DNA of 64,000 nt, from NCBI GenBank assembly GCA_016869215.1, contig VGEP01000019.1, positions 1 through 64,000 on the forward strand, given 5' to 3'. This DNA comes from Alphaproteobacteria bacterium (GTDB lineage: Bacteria; Pseudomonadota; Alphaproteobacteria; Rhizobiales; Xanthobacteraceae). The notes under the pieces are model-generated. The model worked only from the letters and a program-made list of their open reading frames with translations, was not told where the DNA came from and made no database searches. This document shows, piece by piece, positions 37,259 through 46,021 of this stretch; the first letter of the stretch is position 1, and every line of letters begins with the position of its first letter. The translations under genes and the position numbers were made by a program.

Positions 37259-39244
37259 CTACTCCGCCGGCTGCATCGCGGGCCGCGCGGGCTTCGCCGG
37301 CTTCGGCGCGCCGACCCGCAGCCGCCGGTCCGACAGCGACAGCAGTCCGCCCAGCACCATCACCACCGCGCCGAGCCAGATCAACAGCACCAGCGGCTTG
37401 TGATAGACGCGCACGGCGATCGAGCCGTCGTCGTTGGGATCGCCGAGCGAGACGTAGATCTGGCTGACGCCGCGGGTCAGCAACGCCGCTTCCGTGGTCG
37501 AGGTCGAGCGCGCGGGGAATGTGCGCTTGGATGGGTTCATGACGCCGCGCAGCGTGTCGCCCTCGCGCACCGTGAACCGCGCGATCAGCTCGCGATAGTT
37601 GCCGCCCTGGCGCGTCACCATGCCTTCGAACGTCAGCGCGTAGGAGCCGATCTCGACCTTCGCGCCCGGCTTCAGCGATACGATGCGCTCCGTGCCCCAG
37701 GTCGACACGCAAACGATGCCGAGCAGCGTAACCCCGAGGCCGGCATGCGCCACGGCCGAACCGTAGGCCGATCGCGGCAGGCCGCGCGCGCGCGCAAATG
37801 CGACCGCCAGCGGCGCACGCAGAACGCCCGTGCGCTCCACGATGTCGGTCGCGGCCCCCGCGATCACGAACACGGCAAGGCCCACGCCGAACGGCGCCAG
37901 CACCGGACCGCCGCCCGATACGGCGAACGTCACGGCGATGCCCACGACGGCGATGCCCGCCGCCGCCATCAGCCGCTGCGCCGCGCCCAAAAGGTCGCCG
38001 CGCTTCCAGGCCAGCAGCGGCCCGAACGGCGCGGCCATCAACAGCGGCAGGAACAGCGGCCCGAAGGTGAGATTGAAGAACGGCGCGCCGACGGAAATCT
38101 TGTCGCCGGTCACCCCTTCGAGCGCCAGCGGATAGAGCGTGCCGATGAACACGCTGGCGCAGGCCGCGGTCAGGAACAGGTTGTTGAACACCAGCGCGCC
38201 CTCGCGCGAGATCGGTGCGAACAGCCCGCCCTGCTTGAGCGCCGGCGCGCGAAACGCATAGAGCGCCAGCGCGCCGCCAATGAACAAGACCAGGATCATC
38301 AGGATGAACACGCCGCGCGTCGGGTCGCTCGCGAATGTGTGCACCGAAGTGAGCACGCCCGAGCGCACCAGGAACGTGCCGATCAGCGACAGCGAGAACG
38401 ACAGGATCGCGAGCAGCACGGTCCAGACCTTCAGCGCGCTGCGCTTCTCCATCACCACTGCCGAATGCAGCAGCGCCGTGCCCGCGATCCAGGGCATGAG
38501 CGAAGCGTTCTCCACCGGATCCCAGAACCAGTAGCCGCCCCAGCCAAGCTCGTAATAGGCCCAGTACGAGCCCATCGCGATGCCAAGCGTCAGGAACATC
38601 CAGGCCGCCAGCGTCCACGGCCTGACCCAGCGCGCCCAGGCGGCGTCGATCTTGCCTTCGATCAAAGCCGCGATCGCGAACGAGAACGAGATCGAGAGCC
38701 CGACGTAGCCGAGATAGAGCAGCGGCGGATGCACCGCGAGCCCGATGTCCTGCAGGATCGGGTTGAGGTCACGGCCTTCGAACGGCGGGTTGTCGAGCCG
38801 CAGAAACGGGTTCGACGTGAGCAGGATGAAAAGGTAGAACGCCGCCGCAATCCACGACTGCACCGCCAGCACGTTGGCCTTCAGCGTCGCGGGAAGATTG
38901 CCGCCGAATGCCGCGACCAGGGAGCCGAACAGCGCCAGGATCAGCACCCACAGCAGCATCGAGCCTTCGTGGTTCCCCCACACGCCGGTGATCTTGTAGA
39001 GCAGGGGCTTCTGCGAGTGCGAGTTCTCGAACACGTTGGCGACCGAGAAGTCGGACATCACGTAGCAGGCGGTCAGCGCGGCGAAAGAGATCGCGACGAA
39101 CGCGAGTTGCGCATGCGCGGTCGGGCCTGCGGTGTTCATCAGCGCGGCGTCGCGCCAGTGCGCGCCCGCGAGCGGCACGAGCGCCTGGATCAGCGCCAGC
39201 CCCAGCGCCAGAACCAGCGCGAAATGGCCGATCTCGGCGATCAT
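37259..39244 (-). CDS. ccmF: Cytochrome c haem lyase subunit CcmF (CycK)
   Basis: Polytopic membrane protein that handles haem delivered by CcmE and ligates it to apocytochrome, 661 aa (usual about 650). Roughly 14-15 hydrophobic segments. The Trp-rich haem motif reads WGGYWFWDPVENASLMPWI, and conserved periplasmic His positions occur in VHPPLLYLG and LLHSAV. The ATG overlaps the stop of the inserted DUF559 gene by ATGA, so translation may now depend on that upstream frame. Confidence 0.95.
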   Translation of the reverse strand: MIAEIGHFALVLALGLALIQALVPLAGAHWRDAALMNTAGPTAHAQLAFVAISFAALTACYVMSDFSVANVFENSHSQKPLLYKITGVWGNHEGSMLLWVLILALFGSLVAAFGGNLPATLKANVLAVQSWIAAAFYLFILLTSNPFLRLDNPPFEGRDLNPILQDIGLAVHPPLLYLGYVGLSISFSFAIAALIEGKIDAAWARWVRPWTLAAWMFLTLGIAMGSYWAYYELGWGGYWFWDPVENASLMPWIAGTALLHSAVVMEKRSALKVWTVLLAILSFSLSLIGTFLVRSGVLTSVHTFASDPTRGVFILMILVLFIGGALALYAFRAPALKQGGLFAPISREGALVFNNLFLTAACASVFIGTLYPLALEGVTGDKISVGAPFFNLTFGPLFLPLLMAAPFGPLLAWKRGDLLGAAQRLMAAAGIAVVGIAVTFAVSGGGPVLAPFGVGLAVFVIAGAATDIVERTGVLRAPLAVAFARARGLPRSAYGSAVAHAGLGVTLLGIVCVSTWGTERIVSLKPGAKVEIGSYALTFEGMVTRQGGNYRELIARFTVREGDTLRGVMNPSKRTFPARSTSTTEAALLTRGVSQIYVSLGDPNDDGSIAVRVYHKPLVLLIWLGAVVMVLGGLLSLSDRRLRVGAPKPAKPARPAMQPAE

Positions 39245-39645
39245 GACGCACCAGCGGTGCCGCGGGCACGGTTACCCTCTCCCCTTGCGGGAGAGGGTGG
39301 CACGCCGCGCAGCGGCGTGCCGGGTGAGGGGTGGCTTTGCGCAATCACAGTCAGGACACCTTCGAGATTACGAAGGACATCGTTGTTCCAGAATCGCAGA
39401 ACCCGATATCCACGGGCAGCAAAATAGTCGTCGCGAACCGCATCCGACCTGCTGTCTGCATGTTGTCCGCCGTCGACTTCCACAATCACCTTCGATTCAA
39501 AGCAGACAAAGTCAATAATATAGCGCCCGAGCGGGACCTGCCTGCGGAACTTCGGCCCGATGCTGCGCGACCGCAACGCACGCCAGAGCTTCTTCTCGGC
39601 GTCCGTCATTTCTGTTCGCAAACGCTTCACATTCGTCGCGACCAT
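39241..39645 (-). CDS. DUF559 (VSR-like) endonuclease-domain protein inside the ccm operon
   Basis: Predicted 134 aa protein. Residues about 5-110 are the DUF559 domain: RTEMTDAEKKLWRALRSR, KFRRQVPLGRYIIDFVCF, VIVEVDGGQHA (the PD-(D/E)xK-type D...ExD catalytic set), then GYRVLRFWNNDVLRN. The ATG at 39645 directly abuts the right palindrome repeat, whose GTGAGGGG provides the ribosome binding site. The C-terminal about 30 residues (PLRGVPPSPARGEG) are translated from the left repeat, and the stop overlaps the ccmF ATG. So the gene is framed by inverted repeats. DUF559 proteins are of unknown role; a mobile or homing element is inferred. Confidence 0.85.
   Translation of the reverse strand: MVATNVKRLRTEMTDAEKKLWRALRSRSIGPKFRRQVPLGRYIIDFVCFESKVIVEVDGGQHADSRSDAVRDDYFAARGYRVLRFWNNDVLRNLEGVLTVIAQSHPSPGTPLRGVPPSPARGEGNRARGTAGAS
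39274..39332. repeat. Palindromic repeat L flanking the DUF559 gene
   Basis: 59 bp in three parts: a 10-bp hairpin ACCCTCTCCC-CTTGC-GGGAGAGGGT (39274-39298), a 10-bp hairpin GGCACGCCGC-GCA-GCGGCGTGCC (39299-39321) and the tail GGGTGAGGGGT. It lies inside the 3' end of the DUF559 frame. The reverse-oriented partner is at 39646-39702. Confidence 0.85.
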
Positions 39646-39702
39646 ACCCCTCACCCGGTCCTCGCTTCGCTCGGACCACCCTCTCCCTCAAGGGGAGAGG
39701 GT
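39646..39702. repeat. Palindromic repeat R flanking the DUF559 gene (inverted to L)
   Basis: 57 bp. Read on the minus strand it has the same build as L: hairpin ACCCTCTCCC-CTTGA-GGGAGAGGGT, a middle part (GGTCC...GGACC) whose sequence differs from L, and the same GGGTGAGGGGT tail. The tail runs into the DUF559 ATG and carries its ribosome binding site. Confidence 0.85.
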
Positions 39703-39730
39703 CGCACCGAGCCAGCCTCGAGTCTTCCGG

Positions 39731-40180
39731 CTATTTCTTCGCCCCCTGCTCGTCCTTCCAGTGGCCCTGCTTCTTGAGCGCGTCGGCCACTTCCTTCGGC
39801 ATGTAGGTCTCGTCGTGCTTGGCCAGAACCGAGTCGGCCCGGAACAGATTGGCCGACACCAGCACGCCCTCCGTCACCACGCCCTGCCCTTCGCGAAACA
39901 AGTCGGGCAGGATGCCCTGGTACGTCACCGGAATGGCGCTGTTGCCGTCGGTGACCTCGAACCGCACCTGAAGCTGCTCGCCCTTCTGCACCGTGCCGGG
40001 CTTCACCAGCCCGCCGAGCCGGATGCGCGTTCCGGGCTGCACCTTCTTTTCGATCACGTCGGTCGGCGAATTGAAAAACACGATCGAGTCGCGAAGCGCG
40101 CTCAAGACCAGCACACCCGCGAGCGCCAGCACGCCCAAGCTTGCGCCGATCAGTGTCAGCCTGCGCTGCTTGCGTGTCAT
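39731..40180 (-). CDS. ccmE: Haem chaperone CcmE (CycJ)
   Basis: Membrane-anchored periplasmic haem carrier, 149 aa. N-terminal anchor ([17 protein letters not shown]) after a basic MTRKQRR. The beta-barrel part has [35 protein letters not shown] and the haem-binding [13 protein letters not shown], where the His of H-D-E-x-Y forms the covalent haem bond. The start overlaps the ccmI stop (ATGA). 85 bases separate it from the DUF559 start; CcmF would normally follow directly. Confidence 0.95.
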   Translation of the reverse strand: MTRKQRRLTLIGASLGVLALAGVLVLSALRDSIVFFNSPTDVIEKKVQPGTRIRLGGLVKPGTVQKGEQLQVRFEVTDGNSAIPVTYQGILPDLFREGQGVVTEGVLVSANLFRADSVLAKHDETYMPKEVADALKKQGHWKDEQGAKK

Positions 40181-41301
40181 CCTTCGAGGCCCAGTCCCTT
40201 CATCAGTTCGTCCACGCGGCGGAGCTTCTCGGCGTCGCCCGCAAGCGCGCGCCGCGCGTCTGCGGCCGCCGCCTGCGCTTTGGCCTTGTCGCCCATGACC
40301 ATATAGGCGCGCATCAGCCGCAGCCATCCCTCGACGTCGCCGCCATCCTGCTTGAGCCGCTCGGCAAGCCGCTCGACCATGCCCTGTACCATCGCCGCGC
40401 GCTGCTCCGGGGCGAGTTCGGCCGCCGCCGCGACGTCCTCGGCGCTCGGCCCGCGCGGCGCCGGCGACGACGGATCGACGCGGGCCAGCGATTCGCGCAC
40501 GATCCCCACCCACGGCGCGCCGGGCGGCGCTTCGGCGAGCAGCTTCCGCCACATATCCGCGGCGTCGTTCGGGCGGCCGTCCTGCTCGGCGGCATGCCCC
40601 ATGAAAAATCGCGCCCGCACGTCGGCCGGGTCGAGCCTGAGCGCGCGTTCGAACGCCGCCTTGGACTCCGCGGTGATGACCCCGTTGGCCGCCGCCGCCA
40701 GCGCCTCGCCGAGATCGGTTTCTCGGTCCGCAGTGACACCGAGCAATTGCAGCACGTTGCGCCGCGCCTTCACCGCGTCCTGAAAGCGCCCGAGCCGCAT
40801 ATAGACCGGCGACAGCACCTCCCAGCCGCGGCCGTCGTCGGGGTTCTGTTCCAGATGCGCCTCGACCCGGCCGATCAGTTCGGCGATCGAACGCTGCTCC
40901 GGCGACAGTTCGCGCACATCCGTCCGCGACTGACCCGGCCGGTCCGGCGAACCGAGCGGCAGATAGAAGCCCGCGCCGACCAGCGGCAGCACGATCAGAG
41001 CCGCAATCGCGGCGGCGCGGCGGCGCCAATTCGCGTTGGACGCCGCGTCCGGTCCGGGCGCCGCCTCAGCGCCCGCCGCATCGGCCGCAGCGATCAGCCG
41101 GCGCGAGACCTCGACGCGGGCGGCCTCGGCCTCCGCAACCCCGATCAGGCCCGCGGCGCGGTCGCGTTCGATCTCGTCGAGCTGGTCGCGATAGACCTCG
41201 ATATCGCTGCCCGCCGACGCCGGCGCGCGCCGCGACAGCGGCCAGAGCACCGCAAGGATCGCGACCCCGGTCATCAGCGCAATCGCGAGCCAGAGCATCA
41301 T
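40177..41301 (-). CDS. ccmI: Cytochrome c biogenesis protein CcmI (CycH)
   Basis: Apocytochrome chaperone, 374 aa. Two N-terminal helices ([20 protein letters not shown] and [20 protein letters not shown]) frame a cytoplasmic coil ([21 protein letters not shown], the usual CcmI signature). A periplasmic part with TPR-like repeats follows ([37 protein letters not shown]). First gene of the ccm operon (I-E-DUF559-F-H). Gene boundaries overlap ccmE by four bases. Confidence 0.92.
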   Translation of the reverse strand: MMLWLAIALMTGVAILAVLWPLSRRAPASAGSDIEVYRDQLDEIERDRAAGLIGVAEAEAARVEVSRRLIAAADAAGAEAAPGPDAASNANWRRRAAAIAALIVLPLVGAGFYLPLGSPDRPGQSRTDVRELSPEQRSIAELIGRVEAHLEQNPDDGRGWEVLSPVYMRLGRFQDAVKARRNVLQLLGVTADRETDLGEALAAAANGVITAESKAAFERALRLDPADVRARFFMGHAAEQDGRPNDAADMWRKLLAEAPPGAPWVGIVRESLARVDPSSPAPRGPSAEDVAAAAELAPEQRAAMVQGMVERLAERLKQDGGDVEGWLRLMRAYMVMGDKAKAQAAAADARRALAGDAEKLRRVDELMKGLGLEG

Positions 41302-41385
41302 GGGCGTGGGTTTACATCACGGCCGCCGGGCGCAAAATAGGCTTGCCGCGCATATTTCCGGCGCCCGCCACGGCAGGAGCATCAA

Positions 41386-41700
41386 ATGATCGTCACCATC
41401 GTCACATTCCAGCTTCCCAAGCCCGCGACGCTGGCCGAAATCACTGCCACGTTCCAAAGCACCGCGCCGAAGTACCGCGGCGTTCCGGGCCTGTTGCGCA
41501 AGAACTACTGGATGAGCGAGGACGGCCGGCGCGCCGGCGGCATCTACGTCTGGGAATCGCGCGCCGACGCCGACCGCATGTACACCCCGGAATGGAAGGC
41601 CTTCGTCGCGGACAAGTACGGCTCGCCGCCCGGCATCGAGTACCTGCATTCGCCGGTGATGGTCGATAACCGCGAGGGAACGATCAGCGTCGCTGCGTAG
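41386..41700 (+). CDS. YdhR-like putative monooxygenase
   Basis: 104 aa ferredoxin-like alpha/beta protein. The YdhR-family pattern is seen: start IVTIVTFQLP, PGLLRKNYWMSEDGRRAGGIYVWES, and a C-terminal IEYLHSPVMVDN. YdhR resembles ABM-type (antibiotic biosynthesis monooxygenase) proteins structurally; its activity is not proven. ATG at 41386. Its 3' end overlaps the convergent long gene by 17 bases. Confidence 0.75.
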   Translation: MIVTIVTFQLPKPATLAEITATFQSTAPKYRGVPGLLRKNYWMSEDGRRAGGIYVWESRADADRMYTPEWKAFVADKYGSPPGIEYLHSPVMVDNREGTISVAA

Positions 41701-43162
41701 CGGCCGCGGGCTCGGCGGGCTCCTCCAGCGGCGGAAGCGGCCTGCGCTCGCCGCCGTGCACGGCAACGTCGGCCGCCTTGGCGAGCAGGCCCGCGTATTC
41801 GCCGCCGAACACCTTGTTGCAGAACCGCACCGCGGCGTCGATCTGCGACATCCGGAACGGGCGCTCGCGCTCGTCCGCGCCGCGCAGGCCGTCGAGCAGC
41901 GCGCGCGTGTTGGTGTCGAGCAGGCGCTGCAGCTCGGCGAAGATGCGCAAGCCCGCCTCGTTCACCGCAAGCTCGCCCGCGTAGTTGCGGCTGGCGATCG
42001 CCAACGCAATGAGCGCCTCGGTCTCCGCCACGTCGTGCGGATCGAGCGCCGCGGCGCCGGCGATGTCGGTCAGCGAGCGCGGCCGCAGCAGCCGGCGCAC
42101 CCGGCCGGGCGCCAGTTCGATTTCCGCGGTCAGCACGTCGGACACTTCGGTGCGGATCGCGGCGAGCCGCCGGCCCCAGGCCGATTCCGAGTCGATGTTC
42201 AACTCGGTGCGCAGGCCTCGCACCGCGTCGTGGATTTCCTTGAGCAGCGAGTCGTTGCCGGCGCCGCGCCCGGCCTTGAGGTCGGCCGCGAGCGCGCGTA
42301 TGCGCTCCTCGATCTCGTCCATGACGATGTCGACGGTGACCGCATACGAGGTCGCGGCGATCCGATCGCCCTCGTCGCTGCCGGCCGCGCTGACGGCGAG
42401 CCGGACCAATTGCCACGGCGCCGCAAGGCGGCTTTTGACCAGATTCAGGGAATACACGAACAGGTCCGACCGGATGCCGAGCGGATTGTCGACCAGCGCC
42501 AGCACGCTCTCGACGTGCGGCCCGGAGAAGTTCCGGATCAGGTTCGGAAGCTGCACGCCGAGCATGGCGAGCCCATCGCGCACATTGAGCACGCCGCGGA
42601 CCGCGTTCAGGACGTCGATGGCGTGCCGGGTGCCGAGCTGGCCGCTCAGGCGCAACCGGCCTTCCTCGTCGCCCTGCAGATCGGCCATCGCCTGCTTGAT
42701 GCGGCGGACCGCGAGGTCCTGAAACGTCCGCACCAGGTAATCCGCCTTGTCCTCGTCGCCGGCCGCCAGCGCAGTCTCGACCTGGGCGACGTAGTCCTTC
42801 GCCTCCGCCGGCAGCAGCGTGGTCTCGATCCAGCGCCAGACCGGCTCGAACGTCAAATGCGCAATCCGTCCGCGGAGCGCGCCGCCGTCCGCATCGTCGA
42901 CTGCGAACGGTTCGAGCGGCGCCAGGAACATCTGTGCGGGTGCGCCGAGTTCGGGCTTGCGGATACCCTCGGCCCGGAGACTTCGCCGCAGTTCGCTGAC
43001 CGCGAGTTCGAGCGCGGCCGACTCGCCGCCGCCTTTCGTGCCGCGATCGAGCTCCGCCATCAGCAAGGCGCGGGAGCCGGGCTCGAGGTCGCCGATGAAG
43101 GCGCGCAGGCGTTCGATGATGGGCTGGCCATCGCTGGACATATCGGCACCATCCGATACCAC
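41684..43162 (-). CDS. Conserved-looking hypothetical helical protein
   Basis: Predicted 492 aa, not recognised. No signal peptide or membrane segment; rich in Ala, Leu, Arg and Glu with long helical stretches (EDKADYLVRTFQDLAVRRIK, ETEALIALAIASRNYAGELA). The order of charged residues and normal codon use argue it is a real gene. A GTG at 43162 behind AGGA and an ATG at 43141 are both possible starts. It stands alone, convergent with the YdhR-like gene and divergent from the redox cassette. I have no function to offer. Confidence 0.7.
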   Translation of the reverse strand: MVSDGADMSSDGQPIIERLRAFIGDLEPGSRALLMAELDRGTKGGGESAALELAVSELRRSLRAEGIRKPELGAPAQMFLAPLEPFAVDDADGGALRGRIAHLTFEPVWRWIETTLLPAEAKDYVAQVETALAAGDEDKADYLVRTFQDLAVRRIKQAMADLQGDEEGRLRLSGQLGTRHAIDVLNAVRGVLNVRDGLAMLGVQLPNLIRNFSGPHVESVLALVDNPLGIRSDLFVYSLNLVKSRLAAPWQLVRLAVSAAGSDEGDRIAATSYAVTVDIVMDEIEERIRALAADLKAGRGAGNDSLLKEIHDAVRGLRTELNIDSESAWGRRLAAIRTEVSDVLTAEIELAPGRVRRLLRPRSLTDIAGAAALDPHDVAETEALIALAIASRNYAGELAVNEAGLRIFAELQRLLDTNTRALLDGLRGADERERPFRMSQIDAAVRFCNKVFGGEYAGLLAKAADVAVHGGERRPLPPLEEPAEPAAATQRR

Positions 43163-43260
43163 TCAATCCTGGACTGGATATCCCTCCCGGATTAAGCAAT
43201 CGTTAGGCCTTCGCAAATCGTACGATCCGCCGCGCCGGCCGGCCGCAGCCCGACCGCCAC

Positions 43261-43312
43261 CCGCCAAGGCAATCCGCCAAGACAATCCGCCAAGATAATT
43301 CACCAAGACGAT
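43261..43312. repeat. Four 13-bp tandem repeats
   Basis: Units CCGCCAAGGCAAT, CCGCCAAGACAAT, CCGCCAAGATAAT and TCACCAAGACGAT run head to tail, with a partial fifth, just before the start of the small membrane gene at 43332. The period of 13 bp is neither a multiple of three nor a helical turn. Could be a slippage tract or protein-binding array. Confidence 0.75.
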
Positions 43313-43331
43313 CCACCATGAGCGTCCCGAG

Positions 43332-43559
43332 ATGAGCGCCGAAATCGTCCTGTTCCTCGCCGTTGCAGTCTACGGTGCCGCGGGCCTGGCCGTCGGGGCG
43401 GCGTTCGTGACCGTGGCCGCCGGCCGGGTGCTGAGTGCGCCGGGGGCATCTCAGCCGGTTTCGTTCACGTTTGGCGCACGCCTCCTGATCCTGCCCGGCG
43501 CGGCCGCGCTCTGGCCTTACGTGCTGCTGCGCTGGCGCCGCGCGCTGCGGCAGCCGTGA
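43332..43559 (+). CDS. Small membrane protein of the redox cassette
   Basis: 75 aa. One or two hydrophobic stretches: IVLFLAVAVYGAAGLAVGAAFVTVAAG and LLILPGAAALWPYVLLRWRR, with a basic C-terminus. Not recognised as a named family. The ATG at 43332 is used because an ATG at 43318 meets a stop after five codons. The neighbour 25 bases downstream is another small membrane protein, and then the Rieske membrane protein. Likely an accessory subunit (inference). Confidence 0.6.
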   Translation: MSAEIVLFLAVAVYGAAGLAVGAAFVTVAAGRVLSAPGASQPVSFTFGARLLILPGAAALWPYVLLRWRRALRQP

Positions 43560-43584
43560 GCCGCCGCCGTTCAATGTCTCGCAC

Positions 43585-43722
43585 ATGACCCGCTCGCACC
43601 GCCTTGCCCACCGCTTGATCTGGCCGGTGCTGGCCGTCGCCATCGGGCTTGGCGTCGTCATGGCGCTGGCGCTGCGACCGCTGCCCGACCCGCCGCCCGC
43701 CGCAACGGTGGCGCCGAAATGA
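43585..43722 (+). CDS. Tiny membrane peptide upstream of the Rieske membrane protein
   Basis: 45 aa with one helix (LIWPVLAVAIGLGVVMALAL) after a His/Arg-rich start and followed by a Pro-rich tail (PLPDPPPAATVAPK). ATG at 43585. The stop TGA overlaps the next ATG (ATGA at 43719-43722), so the two are probably coupled in translation. This overlap and the codon composition are the main evidence it is real. Confidence 0.6.
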   Translation: MTRSHRLAHRLIWPVLAVAIGLGVVMALALRPLPDPPPAATVAPK

Positions 43723-44777
43723 GCGTGGGGTTTCGCGCCGTCCAATGGAATCGCGACAAGATCGTCTATGACGCGATCCTGATCGCGGCGACGGCGATCT
43801 ACATCGCAGGCTTTGCCGCAATCGTCTGGACCGCCAATCCGCCGAAGAATCTTCCCGACGCCATCGACGTCTGGATCAGGGCGTTCGGCACCGCCGCGTT
43901 CCTGATGCTCACCGTCATCCTGTGCATCGGTCCGCTGGCGCGGCTCGACCGGCGCTTCCTGACGCTCTTGTACAACCGGCGGCACTTCGGCGTGCTGACG
44001 TTCTTCGTCGCCTGCGTCCACGGCTGGCTGATGATCGAGTGGTTCGCGGCACAGGACGCGCTGCACACGCTCATGCCCGAACTGATGACGCTCGCCGACT
44101 ACGGCAAGTTCATCGGATTCCCGTTCAAGGCGCTCGGGATCGCGGCGCTCTTGATCCTGTTCCTGATGGCCGCGACCAGCCACGATTTCTGGCTCGCCTT
44201 CCTCACTCCGCCGGTGTGGAAGGCGCTGCACATGCTGCTCTATGCCGCCTACGCCATGGTGGTGATGCACGTGGCGCTCGGCATCATGCAGTACGACCGA
44301 AGCCCGCTGATCCCGGCGATGCTGATCGTGTGCTTCGGCGCGGTGGCCGCGCTGCATCTTCTTGCCATTTGGCGCGAGCGCCACGGCGACCGCGGCCCTA
44401 CCCTCACCGCAGATGGCTGGATCGCGGTCGGGCCGCCGGCCTCGATCCCCGACAAGGCCGCGCGCATCGTGGTGGCGCCCGGCGGCGAGCGCATCGCGGT
44501 GTTCCGCGACGGCAGCGAGATCGGCGCGCTCACCAATCTCTGCGCGCACCAGAACGGCCCGCTCGGCGAGGGCCGCATCATCGACGGCTGTGTCACCTGC
44601 CCGTGGCACGGCTACCAGTATCGACTCGCGGACGGCTGCGCACCGGCGCCGTTTACCGAGCGACTCGCGACCTACAGGGTGCGGCTGAGCGGCGGCACGC
44701 TCGAGGTCGACCCGCATCCGCTGCCGCCCGGCACGCCGGCTTCGATCCACCTGCCAAACGGCGCGCCACTGGCGTAA
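43719..44777 (+). CDS. Ferric-reductase-like membrane protein with C-terminal Rieske domain
   Basis: Predicted 352 aa. About six helices in the first 230 residues (AILIAATAIYIAGFAAIVW, FGVLTFFVACVHGWLMIEWF, ALHMLLYAAYAMVVMHVALGI and others), with His residues in the helices of the kind that carry b-type haem. The last 110 residues are a Rieske [2Fe-2S] domain: NLCAHQNGPLGEGRI and VTCPWHGYQY (C-x-H then C-x-x-H). It would pass electrons between membrane haem and the Fe-S centre. Overlaps the small peptide upstream by four bases, with the acyl-CoA-dehydrogenase-like gene 41 bases downstream. Confidence 0.8.
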   Translation: MSVGFRAVQWNRDKIVYDAILIAATAIYIAGFAAIVWTANPPKNLPDAIDVWIRAFGTAAFLMLTVILCIGPLARLDRRFLTLLYNRRHFGVLTFFVACVHGWLMIEWFAAQDALHTLMPELMTLADYGKFIGFPFKALGIAALLILFLMAATSHDFWLAFLTPPVWKALHMLLYAAYAMVVMHVALGIMQYDRSPLIPAMLIVCFGAVAALHLLAIWRERHGDRGPTLTADGWIAVGPPASIPDKAARIVVAPGGERIAVFRDGSEIGALTNLCAHQNGPLGEGRIIDGCVTCPWHGYQYRLADGCAPAPFTERLATYRVRLSGGTLEVDPHPLPPGTPASIHLPNGAPLA

Positions 44778-44818
44778 GGGCCCGCCGCCGTGTCACGCTG
44801 TGGGGAAAGGGGATCGCA

Positions 44819-45985
44819 ATGCCGCAAACCGCGACCGCAAGCGAATTGATGGAGCGCGTGCGCGCGCTTGCGCCGGTCTTCGGCAAGCGCGCCGCCGCCG
44901 GCGAAGAGGCACGGCAGATACCGCCGGAGTCGGCGCGCGACATGCTCGAGGCCGGCGTTGCGCGCATCCTGATGCCCAAGCGCTTCGGCGGCTATGAACT
45001 CGATTTCGACACATGGCTCGACGTGGTGCTGGAGCTGGCGCGGACCGACGCCTCGCACGCCTGGTGCGCCAGCCTGTTCGTCCACCACGCCCACCTGATC
45101 GCGCAGTTTCCGGAAGAGTGCCAGCAGGCGGTCTGGAAGGACGGCCCCGACGTTCCGATCGCGGCGTCGTTTGCGCCGCGTGCGCTGGCCGTGCGCGCCG
45201 CCGGCGGCTATCGCGTCTCGGGCAAGGACTCGTCGTTCTCCAGCGGCGTCGGCCATGCCGCGTGGGTCATGGTCGGCGCGATGACGCAGGGCGACGAAAC
45301 GCCGGAATGGAAGTTCTTCATGATTCCGCCGGGGCAGTTCGCCATCCGCGACACCTGGCAAACCGCCGCCATGCGCGGCACCGGCAGCAATACCATCGTC
45401 ACCGACGACGTATTCGTGCCCGACAGCCGCGTGCTCAGCCTCGCCGATCTTAGGCCGGGCAAGGGACCGGGCGGCGCGGTCAACGCAAACCCGCTCTACC
45501 GCGTGCCGTTCTTCTTCTATGCGCCGCTGACGTTCACGGCTCCGATGCTGGGCGCCGTGCAGGGCGCCTACACAGCGTTCGTCGACGGAACGAAGACCCG
45601 CCGGGCGGTCGACGGCTCGCTGGTCGCGGAGAAAACCGGCGTCCAGGTGCGGCTGGCCCGCACCGCGGCCGATATCGACGCGGCCGGCCTGCTGCTCCGC
45701 CGCACCGCCCGCGCCCACGAGGTTGCCGCGAACGAGATCGAGGCGTCGCTGGCGCGCTCGATCCGAGACTTCTCGCGCGTCTCGGAGCTTTCGGTGTCGG
45801 CGGCCGACGAACTGCTGGCGATGAGCGGCACCGCGGGCTTCGCATCGTCCAGTCCGATCCAGCGGGTCTGGCGCGACGTGCATTTCGCGGCGTCCCACAT
45901 CAGCGTCAATCCGGAGCTGAACTACGCGCATTACGGGCGCATCGAATTCGGTCTCGGCCGCGATCCGGCGCGGCCGTTCTTCTGA
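44819..45985 (+). CDS. Acyl-CoA-dehydrogenase-fold flavoprotein, possible monooxygenase
   Basis: 388 aa. The order of segments fits the group of acyl-CoA-dehydrogenase-like flavin monooxygenases (HsaA/DszC/HpaB-like): N-terminal helical domain, RTDASHAWCASLFVHHAHLI, a middle beta domain RAAGGYRVSGKDSSFSSGVGHAAWVMVGA and TAAMRGTGSNTIVTDDVFVP, and a C-terminal helical domain (RDFSRVSELSVSAADELLAM, AASHISVNPELNYAHYGRIEFG). A true dehydrogenase would show a catalytic Glu, which I cannot place. ATG at 44819 with AAAGGGG upstream. A reduced flavin could come from the Rieske-flavodoxin protein next door. Confidence 0.78.
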   Translation: MPQTATASELMERVRALAPVFGKRAAAGEEARQIPPESARDMLEAGVARILMPKRFGGYELDFDTWLDVVLELARTDASHAWCASLFVHHAHLIAQFPEECQQAVWKDGPDVPIAASFAPRALAVRAAGGYRVSGKDSSFSSGVGHAAWVMVGAMTQGDETPEWKFFMIPPGQFAIRDTWQTAAMRGTGSNTIVTDDVFVPDSRVLSLADLRPGKGPGGAVNANPLYRVPFFFYAPLTFTAPMLGAVQGAYTAFVDGTKTRRAVDGSLVAEKTGVQVRLARTAADIDAAGLLLRRTARAHEVAANEIEASLARSIRDFSRVSELSVSAADELLAMSGTAGFASSSPIQRVWRDVHFAASHISVNPELNYAHYGRIEFGLGRDPARPFF

Positions 45986-46021
45986 GCGCAGCGACGCACC
46001 CGAACCCCGACAGGAGCCGCC

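Noticed and set aside
39331..39777. Plus-strand frame across the DUF559 gene
   Set aside because: Antisense to the recognisable DUF559 domain and without motifs.
43261..43312. CRISPR array
   Set aside because: Repeat unit is 13 bp with no spacers; no cas genes are present.
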